The translations under genes and the position numbers were made by a program. Below are positions 1-8,374 of a DNA stretch of 64,000 nt, piece after piece (position 1 is the first letter of the stretch; each line of letters begins with the position of its first letter). This DNA is from Amoebophrya sp. A120 (taxonomy: Eukaryota > Sar > Dinophyceae > Syndiniales > Amoebophryaceae): the NCBI GenBank assembly GCA_905178155.1, contig CAJINV010000036.1, positions 1 to 64,000 of the forward strand. Direction: 5' to 3'. The notes beneath the pieces were generated by a model. The model saw only the letters and a program-made list of their open reading frames with translations. It searched no databases and was not told the origin of the DNA.

Positions 1-1184
1 TCGCACATTGGAAAGGGCTGGCAGATCCCTGGTAAGCAAATGCACGGGGTACGACTGGACCCGCTCTCCATGCGGGGGTCGTGCCAAAAATTTTTATGTC
101 CCACCCGCCCACCCGTTACGCTGATTCTTCGCGCCCGCGAGCGGCCACTCGCGGTGACAGAAGAACGAACAGGGAGGGGGCGTAGAGGCATCCCAGCGGG
201 CTGTCTCTACTGTGAGGGACCTGGAAGCCCTCGCTCTCTCTCCCCATCACGCCAATACTCATGCCCCTTCTGGTGGAAAAAAAATCAGAAGATGTCCGTC
301 GTGATAGGGGGTAGCACAACATCAAACTTACGGCATGTTGATGTTGGGTAGTGCAGGTATAAGTACAACTGCACCACTGGCCTGCCTGCGTCTAAGCAAA
401 AGGAAAATCTAAAGCTCGGTGCTGATCAGACACCAAAATGTAGATCAAAACAAGCCAAAGTGACTACTCCAGTACTGCTCGCGCTCAGTGTGAATAGTAT
501 TCGGATCTTTAGGTCACAACACCGACATTCCTAGGTCGTTGTCATGATCACCAGAATGAGATCAAATTTCTTCGATATAAAAGATGGCTCAGCGGAAATG
601 AGAGGATCAAGAAAGAGTGAGGTAACAAATTAATTCCTTAAGTTACCGGGTAACTTAGTATCCGGCCGGCCGCCGGACGCTAAGTTACCCGATTCCAGCC
701 GCCAGCCCGTTCCAGCGGATCGGACCGCTCCCGGGATCCCGGAGGCTGGCGGCTGGAACCGGGTAACTTAGTGTCCGGCGGCCGGCCGGATGCTAAGTTA
801 CCCGGTAACTTAAGGAATGAATTTGTTACCTCACTCAAATAACTCAATGAAGGAATGCAATCGAAAACGCACTAGAACATGTTGCGATCCATTGATTGAT
901 GCATGTCTTATCTTCAAACTTCTTTTCAGTGAAAGTCAAAGGAATCAGCGCACAATCAGTGTGACTTACAATTAGCAGTGCCGTTTTATCAACATCATTG
1001 CTTGCGATTTGCATTTGTAGAGCTAGAGGTGTATTTACGCTGGCACGCACACGCTACAAGATCGAAGCTGAACTTCGGGCCGATTTTTTACAACATGAAG
1101 TAGAGTTTGTTGAAAGTAATATAGTAAATCGTTTATTTTTCTTTGCAACCGCTATCCTATTCGAACGAAACTACAAGCAGCAAA
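1..1184. other. Spacer upstream of the first gene
   Basis: No reading frame here looks like protein: the open frames have frequent Cys/Arg/Ser runs without domain-like composition and no plausible splice partners. The only structured part is the palindrome at 615-836. The stretch just before 1185 is AT-rich and may hold the promoter and 5' UTR of the first gene, but I recognise no defined element. Confidence 0.5.
615..836. repeat. 222-bp palindrome (long inverted repeat)
   Basis: The left arm starts GAGTGAGGTAACAAATTAAT at 615 and the right arm ends ATTTGTTACCTCACTC at 836; the arms pair through GGTAACTTAAGG, the CCGGCCGGCC blocks and GCCAGCC/GGCTGGC. Each arm also contains a smaller repeat, TAAGTTACCCG/CGGGTAACTTA, so several hairpins nest. 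The centre around 715-735 is GATCCGCTGG-like and itself partly palindromic. It has no coding capacity. It could be a MITE-like element or a cruciform; I see no clear target duplication, and it lacks the TAT/ATA ends of the introners in this window. Confidence 0.85.
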
Positions 1185-4100
1185 ATGGCGTTTTTTGGTC
1201 TGAAGGTGAAGCCGGGAAAGCCGGTCGCAGTCGAGGATCCGTTGTCCCCTATGTTGTTTTTGTCTCGCGTCACGGTGCCCGCTGACATGCAGAAGGGGCA
1301 GAAAGCGACGCTGAAAATCATCTCAGCGCAGGACAAACAAAAGTATAATTTGAATCGTAGATACACGTTACAAGATCGAAAGTTCTTCAACACGCAGAAG
1401 TGTCTGCATTTTTACCGCGGCTGATGAATAAATGGCGAAATAAATGTAAATAGTTCTTGTCTGCTACAGCTTTCATCTGCCTGAAAGTGAAAAACCAAGC
1501 CACGAAGTTCTAATTCTAGTTCTACAGATTTTCGAAAAAAATAACAGCCCGTCTGGATTTGCCGTTGCGGTGTTGAAGCCAGGTTTCGAATCGGCCGCTG
1601 TCAACCTCTATGTTGATCTATGCATTGCAAAAGTATCGTACTAGTAGTAATTGCAACACAAATTTGCTCAGCATGACAAATGGAATTTGTCATGCTGATT
1701 TGCGTTGGGAACGAGATTTGTAATGCATGACTGCAATTACTACGAGTACGATACTTTTGCACAGGATATGATCCGATGGAAACCAAATTCGTAGCTGACG
1801 GGCCGGTTGCCCTGGATTTGACCGGATACTACGCACCGGATCAAGGGGATGACGATGACGATATGGATTGTAAAAATGTCTGGGTCTGGGAGATTGCGAG
1901 ACTTGTCATGCTAATCTGGCATGACTCTGGCATCTGTATTGCGTGGCAGCCAAGAGCTCCTCTAGCCTGTCAAGTAAACACGCAGTTTCTCATGCGGAAT
2001 ACGCAACACAGAAGCATGAAAAAACTTGTCATGCTTGGCGGCGCATATACAGTGTCCGTATTATTCAGTGACCTGCATCACAACTTTCCAGACCCAGACA
2101 TTTTTGCATTTGATAGACGAGTCGATGGAGTCGATGGATCTGGATGAGGAAAAGGCAACGCAAGGCGAGGAATCTTCCGACAAGGACAAGGTACTACACA
2201 CAAGCTGATTTCGATTTTGAATAAAAGTAAATCTTAAAACTGAATTTCACCTAAATCCGAAGTATGTAGGGATAACGATAGCATAGCTGTCGTGCTGACC
2301 TCTACTCGAATAGTAATATGACACGACGCTGCTAACAGCAACAGACCACGTCCTTGCTCGCATGAAATGATAGATAAGTTTAAGTAGTACATCACGGCCA
2401 ACAACATCTTCACTACAGAAGCGCGCGGAGGACAAGAAGTTTTGCCGCGACGTGGAGAAGCGGTCGCACTTGGTGCCACCATATCAACTGTAAAAATGTC
2501 TGGGTCTGGAAGAATCCAACTTGTCATGCTGATTTTGGATTCTAAACAAATCTGTATTGCATGAGCAGCAAAGAGAGTCCAAGTTTTGCTACACGGAAAG
2601 AGCATTTGTCATGCGGTATAGGCATCAGCAAGCCCTCACAAAATCTGTGACGCTAGGGCATGCATCACAGACGTCAGGAGTCATGCAAAATGTGCATGAC
2701 AAACCTGGCAATCTTCCAGACCCAGACATTTTTACATTTGATACACCAACGATGGACGACGAGGAGGAGGAGGAAGAAGAGGAGTACGAGTCTGACAGCG
2801 AATTGGAAAAAACGGTAGCTATGCTGAATGACCGCGCCGCTGTCAGTGCTGGTGCTGCAAAGAAGGATCAGCAGCCCGCGTCCGAGTCGGCTGACAAAAA
2901 AAATGTAACCTCAACTACTCCTGTGGAGAAGAAAAGCGAGCAAGTGTCTCCTGCCGCCGCAAAGCCGAAAATTGAAGCCGTGGAACTGCAGAACGACGTT
3001 CCCTCCGCCGCTCCTGCGACGGAGGAACAGAAGAAAACCGAAGACAAAAAGAACGCAGGCGCAAAGCCAACCACGACCAGTGCCGACAAGAACGAGAAGG
3101 AGGTAGCAAAACCGGCTGCCAAGGAAACCGTCGAGTCGGACCTCGAAGACATGAGCAGTACTATACTTGGTTCCGGGCGACTTCGATAGACTTTAGAGCG
3201 CTTAGTTATAGATGCACTATAGTTGAACTTTAGATAAACTATAGACTTTTTGTGTTCGGCCGTGAATTCTTTGTGGCCCTCCCGTTGGCGCCTGCCTTGT
3301 TGGCTGCCCATACTCACGAAAAAGCTCGCATTGCTCGAATTTACGGGCAAAAGCCCGGACTGTCAGACCAAAAGCCCGGACGGCCAGGCACTCACTTCCG
3401 AGATCTTCTGCGGCCTCGCACCTGCCTCGCCGCCTCTCCATCCTGCTGGTTGGCCCAGCTTTCCGCGCTGAATTCGCCAAGCAAAGGCATATTTTGGCGC
3501 AAGGTTTCCCGCGCGCCCGCAGTTTGGCGGATTTCTTCAACCATGTGGCGCAAGAACAGCCGGACCATTGTCGCAGCGCCGGCTGGCCTCCCCCCTCTGT
3601 CTTGATCCATATGCAGAAAAAAAGAGGCGCCGGAGTGAAAAAGTGCGCAAAGTCAAACACTTTTAAAGCAAAAGTCATGGACTTGGCACACTTTTTCGGC
3701 CCTGCGCCTGTTTTCTGCAGAGTTCGTGGCGCCATGATCTTTGCGTGGGTGGCGCATTGCCTGCGTCGCGCGGCGGAAAAAGGTAGGCGGCCGGATGATG
3801 TCTGTACATATGTCGATCGTGTTCAGAAAAGCTCTCTGCCATTTGTGCAGGATTCGTTTCAGAAATTCCTGCCTGAGCAGGCAGCTCTTTCTATTAAAAA
3901 GCAGCTTTTTTCCAATAGAAAAAGCTGCCGCAGGCAGCTTTCACGGAGGCAACTTTTTCTATGTGTTGGAAAAAAGCTGCCTGAGGCGGCTTTTTGGCTC
4001 AATTTGGAAAAAGCTGCCCAGGCAGCTTTTGTTTTTTATCTGAAAAAAGCTGACTGAGGCAGCTTTTGTTATTTGACAAAAGCTGTCTGAGGGAGCTTTG

Positions 4101-6732
4101 TTATTTGTGCCAAGGAAACCGTCGAGTCGGACCTCGAAGACATGAGCAGTATACCTTTTTGCGTTTTGAGTAGTAGTTAAGGGTTGAAAAAGTTAAGGTT
4201 TGCGTCAGGGTTCTTTTGGTTCGTGGTTTCATAGATGTCGCAGCCCCCGCCATTGTTCCTGTTCGCACAGATTTTGTGCGAGGTCATCGCCCATCCAGAT
4301 TTTGTGCGAGGTGTCGCCTCAATTCTGACGAGCGCGCGCTGGCTGATTTGTGGGTCAGCATTTCCCTCGAGATCTAGGCTGGCATCTACGCCAGGCGAGC
4401 CGCCTCGCCCCGCGCGTTACTTGGTACACGGGGCAGGCTGCCCGGCTTTTATGCCTCCGGATCTCGTTCCGCAATCTTGCGGGACGACGTTCGGAGGCAG
4501 AGGTAGAACACCTTCCTGGCCAACCACAGAGATTTTTGTCTCTGTGGTGGCTGCCGCCAAGGCGGCAAGGTTTTGCTCAGGGTTTTGCTTCGAAAAGGCT
4601 CACCGCAATCGAAGCAAAAACTTATTTTTTTCGGGAGCTTCCCCCGAGCTAATAAAATAAGTTTTTGCTTTCGCTTTGCTCTCCTTTTTGTGAACGAAAG
4701 CGCGGAGTTGTTCTGGGCCGGTAGGTTCGCCCATATCGTGTCCAGGCAACCTGCCTGGCCTTGCAAGCTACTTGGAACAAATGGCAGGGCGCCCGGCTTT
4801 TCTGCCTCCGGATCTCGTTCCGCAATCTTGCGGGACGACGTTCGGAGGCAGAGGCAGAGCACCTTCCTGGCCAACCAAAGAGACGCCTGTTGATGCTGAG
4901 GCGTCCGCCGCCGACCTCATCTGCAAACCAAAGCCCGATTTTATTAGGTGGCGTTTCGGAGAAAAAATAATTAAGGTTGTGGTTTGAAGATGAGGTCGGC
5001 AACCCGGTTTGCCCGGGGCTTCCTCCGAGCTAGTAAGGTATGCCAAAGAAGCCGTCGAGTCGGACCTCGAAGACATGAGCAGTATACCTTTTTGCGTTTT
5101 GATTAGGGGAGAAAAATCCATTGCTATCATCAAAATCCTGACCAGAACACGCGAAAAAAAAAGGCTGTTTTTTGGGGCTTTAAACTTTTTCTTTTTTTAG
5201 GCAGTCGACGTCTTCGCGCAACCACTCCGAATAAACGTCTGGGCCCGCCTGGGCAGCCATGGTTTGTCGCTGCTTCGGTTGTCGGGTCTTCTTGGAGTCT
5301 TGCCCCACATGTGCCGGCCGTTCAAGGCGAGGGAGCCCCGGCTGTGAGCGCGCAGCCCTTAGCAAGGCTTCAGGATTTCTGCTCCTCGCCACTGTCGATG
5401 GCGCTTGCGGGTTCCCAAGGCGAGAGCTTTCGAAAGAACAAGACAGCGCCATTAGATTTCGTCCTGCCCGGCCCCGAAGGGGGGTGGCTAGGGGGGTCGG
5501 TTTTGCGGGTACGTCAAATCGCCGGATTCTATAGGGGAGAAGGGGGTCACTTTTGGGGGTCGTTTTTGGGGGTGGCTTCTGGGGCTCTTGTTATTGTTGG
5601 CAAGTGCGGCCTCGTAGGTCTGACTCTTCCCGCCAGACCGATCGGGCCACAACAGGACTGGACTTGATGCGCCCGCCGGGCTGCGTCGGTCCTAGAACCG
5701 GGGCGATGGCCTGACCGCCTTCGGCACCTGGGAAACACGGGGGGCGAGCACCCGGCGGCGCCGCTCACTCCTTCTACCCAATGGCTTCCTGCTGAAGTTT
5801 TCATTTATGTGAAACGCAAAAGCCGCAAGCTAAATTTGCCGGGGCTGCGGCGCTCGCAAGCGGTCTGCCAAATAGGGCGAGACCCCCCAAAAAACAGCCA
5901 ATAGGCTGCCAAGGAAACCGTCGAGTCGGGCCTCGAAGACATTATGGATTGCAAATATGTCTGCGTCTGGAAGAAGACAAACTTGTGATGCGCATTTCAG
6001 AACACAGAAGAATCTCTCATGCATAGGTAGCAAACGCTGCCCAATTTCTGTCACCAGAGTGGGCGATTTGTCATGCGGATTCGGCATTGCGAAAGCTTCT
6101 CGAAACCTGTTATGATAGAGCTTCCATGCCACACCTTCTCTGTCATGCAAAACCAGCATGACTCTTCCAGACCCAGACATTTTTACATCTGATAGACATG
6201 ACGAGCAGTATACCTTTTTGCGTCTCGAGCAGTAGCCTTGCCGCCATTTCACGATCCATATCCCCTGGCTTATGCTTTACCAATGAATTGATATCTTCTT
6301 CTTCATCAATCTATGATAACGAAAATAAAGAGGGGCTGCGGCAACTTCTTGGACTACTTCTATACATAGCATGGTGCGACGAGGACAACCACAACTTCCG
6401 TGTTGAGTATGAAAATCAAATGAATAACTAAAATATCGAAAAACGCAGCTGACGAAGAGGAAGAGTTATACGAAGAGGAGGATTTCGACCCCGACGAGGA
6501 AATCATCGCCCTTGTGCGGGAGGCGAAAAGCCGCGGCCTGCAGATCAATCCAGCCTTGCTGGCGAACTACGAGGAGGCCCTTCGTCGCACCGGAGAAGAG
6601 GACATGGAATTGGCGCCCCCGACCAAGAAGCAGAAGCCGGCTGCAGAACAGGGGGCCAAAACGGTGGCACCCCCTCAAGGGAATAAAAGCAACCAGAACA
6701 AGCAGACCAACGTCAAAGTGAACAAGAAATAA
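1185..6732 (+). CDS. Nucleoplasmin-like (NPL) domain acidic chromatin protein
   Basis: Seven exons: 1185-1342, 1528-1618, 1774-1861, 2121-2190, 2419-2481, 2749-3157 and 6449-6732, giving 387 aa if one extra G is kept at intron 1. The N terminus MAFFGLKVKPGKPV and later FAVAVLKPGF and VALDLTGYYAP match the compact beta-sandwich NPL domain of nuclear FKBPs and plant HD2-type histone deacetylases. It is followed by an acidic run (DQGDDDDDE, then DDEEEEEEEEYESDSE), an Ala/Lys/Pro-rich linker, a second acidic block EEEELYEEEDFDPDEE and a basic tail with PTKKQKP and ending VKVNKK. This is histone-chaperone architecture, so a nuclear/nucleolar role is inferred. No FKBP domain is seen. Introns at 1619-1768, 1862-2115 and 2482-2743 are introners; 2191-2418 and 3158-6448 are GT-AG. 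The last intron carries three extra copies of the preceding exon end. Confidence 0.75.
1619..1768 (+). mobile_element. Introner B1 (family B, 150 bp)
   Basis: It begins TATGCATTGCAAAAGTATCG and ends GATACTTTTGCACAGGATA, imperfect terminal inverted repeats. It is flanked by the 5-bp duplication TGATC at 1614-1618 and 1769-1773. Removing the element and one duplication joins the NPL reading frame exactly. The inner arms pair again through GTAATTGC/GCAATTAC, and the centre has GCATGACAAAT facing ATTTGTCATGC, so nearly the whole element can fold as one hairpin. It sits between codons of the NPL domain. Confidence 0.92.
1862..2115 (+). mobile_element. Introner A1 (family A, 254 bp)
   Basis: The left end TATGGATTGTAAAAATGTCT and right end AGACATTTTTGCATTTGATA are inverted repeats, extended by GGGTCTGG / CCAGACCC. 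The target duplication GACGA lies at 1857-1861 and 2116-2120. Excision leaves the acidic run of the NPL protein in frame. The interior contains TTGTCATGC motifs typical of all families in this window. Confidence 0.92.
2482..2743 (+). mobile_element. Introner A2 (family A, 262 bp)
   Basis: It begins TATCAACTGTAAAAATGTCT and ends AGACATTTTTACATTTGATA, with the extended stem GGGTCTGGAAGA / TCTTCCAGACCC. The duplication CACCA is at 2477-2481 and 2744-2748. The open frame through its interior is a by-product: the same sequence reappears in reverse orientation at 30913-31180. Confidence 0.93.
3613..3724. repeat. Imperfect palindrome
   Basis: Within the last NPL intron, the left arm (CAGAAAAAAAGAGGCGCCGG then AGTGAAAAAGTGCGCAAAGTC) pairs with the right arm (GACTTGGCACACTTTTTCGG then CGCCTGTTTTCTGCAG). 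It is non-coding; both strands give similar mirror-image open frames, as expected of a palindrome. No target duplication was found. Confidence 0.65.
3870..4102. repeat. Cluster of AGCTGCC hairpins
   Basis: At least five successive short palindromes of the form AAAAAGCTGCCTGAGGCAGC followed by TTTT, with variable loops (CTGAGG, CGCAGG, CCAGG, ACTGAGG), spaced by 20-50 bp. The whole stretch can fold into a row of stem-loops in RNA or single-stranded DNA. It lies in the last NPL intron just upstream of the second exon-end copy. No function is assigned. Confidence 0.75.
4440..4883. repeat. Direct repeat pair (about 92 bp) around a hairpin
   Basis: 4440-4532 and 4790-4883 are near-identical, both containing GCCTCCGGATCTCGTTCCGC and then CTTGCGGGACGACGTTCGGA; each copy is itself partly palindromic (CTCCGGATCTCG... 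/ ...GACGTTCGGAGG). Between them, 4613-4675 is a hairpin (AAGCAAAAACTTATT facing AATAAGTTTTTGCTT). The pair lies in the last NPL intron between exon-end copies 2 and 3. Confidence 0.8.
5943..6194 (+). mobile_element. Introner A3 (family A, 252 bp) in an exon-end copy
   Basis: It begins TATGGATTGCAAATATGTCT and ends AGACATTTTTACATCTGATA, with duplication GACAT at 5938-5942 and 6195-6199. Unlike the other introners it does not interrupt the main exon but the fourth, intronic copy of the NPL exon end. The TIR match is weaker (GCGTCTGG versus GGGTCTGG), suggesting an older insertion. Confidence 0.9.
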
Positions 6733-8374
6733 ACAAGCCTGGCAAGACTAAGACACGGATCGCTGGCGCACCAGTATTGCCGCCCATCTGCAGCACGATT
6801 ATAAAATCATGGCGCTTCACCTTTATCTGATCGGCATAAACAATTTTTTGTGTTGATGAAATACAACGAAGGAACTAAGTGTAAATGTTGATCGAAGCTA
6901 GGAAACGAGGAATGTTGCCATGGCAATGAAGGCCAGGCGCCATCTTCACTACATGTTAACGCGGCAATGAATCATGATGAACTTGAACTTTCTGGTGCCC
7001 TGCATTTTCATTTTTATTCAAACACGCGCTGCACGAACACATAGCACCCTCCTCATACATATGTACTTTAGTAGTATTTTTTACTCTCAGCAGCAACATC
7101 ATATCCAGGATGATCGAGAGTAGTACGCTCCACACGTATTTTCGCTTCAGTCTAGACAGGCCCGGTACCGTACTACACGACGACGCAACAAAAAAAGATC
7201 GAAAAGGACGACAAATCAAAATCTGACCTTCATGCAAGCAAGCTATTCCGACTCCATCCATCTCCAACAACCTCATGATCTGCAGCAGCAGGCGTGGTCA
7301 TGATGATCTTTTATTTCATTTGTCTCTCTCCATTGCAGCAAAGAATTTTCTAATTCCCCGCTCCGTCCTGATCGGTGCCGTGAAGGAGCAGGTCGGTGTC
7401 GGTCTCGGTGTGATGCTGTTGCATGCAATTAATGTAAGTTTTGTCCTCATACATCGTTGTGAAAATCGTTCACTCGTCCCGTCACAAGCTTGGTTTCAAT
7501 TGCACAAAAAAATTCCAAAGGAATCGCTTAGCATTTTTCGTCCAAAGGAATCGATTAGCATTTTTCGCTGGAGAAGACTCCACTTCCTGCCGTTTATCTT
7601 CGTGCAAAGAAAAACATCTCCACAATGTGAATGTGTCATTCGGTCGTTCAAATATTCTACCTACCTAGTATGGCTTCGGTTTTGATGTGGTCTCAGTACG
7701 TATGGTTGAGTACCCTGTCGGTGGCCATCATCGGAAAATTGCTTTTTTTCGAATTATTTGTATGCGCAAAGTTGTGGTCTGCCGAACGGACAAAAAGCCA
7801 GATTTTTTGTTGTTTTTGGTCATTTTTCGTTTTTTTTTTCCGACTTGGTTACGCTAAATACCTACAATCATGAACGAGTTGTTCACTTCTTTTCCTTCTT
7901 TTCCTCAAGCTCAGGGAGACCTTTCGCACCCAGCCCCACTCCCCCATAGAAACTAGCATATCCTGCTGCCTGTAGATGTACACGTTGCCCTGGCCCTACC
8001 CATACTGTTGATCAGCGCTAAATATTTCAGATGCGGGCTTGCACTATATCCTAGTCTGGCATTGCATCGAGCTGAAAAGTAGAGTTGTTAGACAACGACT
8101 ATAATCAGTTTTTCTAATTCGTTTGTGTGCTGCTCCTTCAGCTTCATCTACATTTATTAGTCTCTTACATTTTAGTTTTACCTTTGACTTGCACGTCGTC
8201 ACCTCGACCTCCAGCAATTGCAAGTTATTATTTCTCTTCAAATTTAGCAGCCTGCTGCAACTGGCTACTTTCAGACGTGCTTTCGTGCTTCGACAGTGAT
8301 CGTCCTTCCACGACGCCTTACTTGGTCGTTGCACGAGCTCTAGAACGGCCTGCGGCTGCGGCAAGAACATCAGC
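6733..8374. other. Intergenic stretch with weak exon candidates
   Basis: Mostly AT-rich spacer. A possible exon at 7340-7433 (after TTGCAG, before GTAAGT) reads NFLIPRSVLIGAVKEQVGV and could join 7670-7880, reading MASVLMWSQYVWLSTLSVAI, both hydrophobic, as a small membrane protein. No start codon context or homology supports it. A 25-bp direct repeat, CCAAAGGAATCG then TTAGCATTTTTCG, occurs at about 7516 and 7542. Confidence 0.25.

Larger units (their letters stand above)
3117..6217 (+). repeat. Four dispersed copies of an NPL exon end plus its splice donor
   Basis: A ~50-bp block beginning TGCCAAGGAAACCGTCGAGT and running through the exon end GACATGAGCA occurs at 3117-3159 (the real exon 6 end), 4108-4169, 5041-5100 and 5907-6217. 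The fourth copy is interrupted by introner A3. Copies 2-4 continue into the same intron start, GTATACCTTTTTGCG, while copy 1 continues GTACTATAC. The blocks encode AKETVESDLEDMS, an acidic segment. Between the copies lie roughly 950, 940 and 810 bp of mostly unrelated sequence. They could be duplicated or alternative exons, or decoy donor sites; copy 4 being hit by an introner with a clean duplication shows the insertion happened after the copies existed or independently of them. Confidence 0.8.

Noticed and set aside
2557-2755. Open frame starting MHEQQRESKFCYT, repeated on the minus strand near 31105, as a conserved small protein
   Set aside because: Both are the interior of family A introners (A2 and A7, reverse oriented); they lie between the terminal repeats and are spliced out.
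4235-5804. Overlapping open frames of 60-140 codons on both strands in the last NPL intron
   Set aside because: They follow direct and inverted repeats (4440/4790, 4613-4675) and mirror each other on opposite strands.
3117-5907. NPL exon-end repeats as target-site duplications of giant introners
   Set aside because: The repeats are ~50 bp, not 5 bp, and the DNA between them does not begin TAT or end ATA at the repeat borders.
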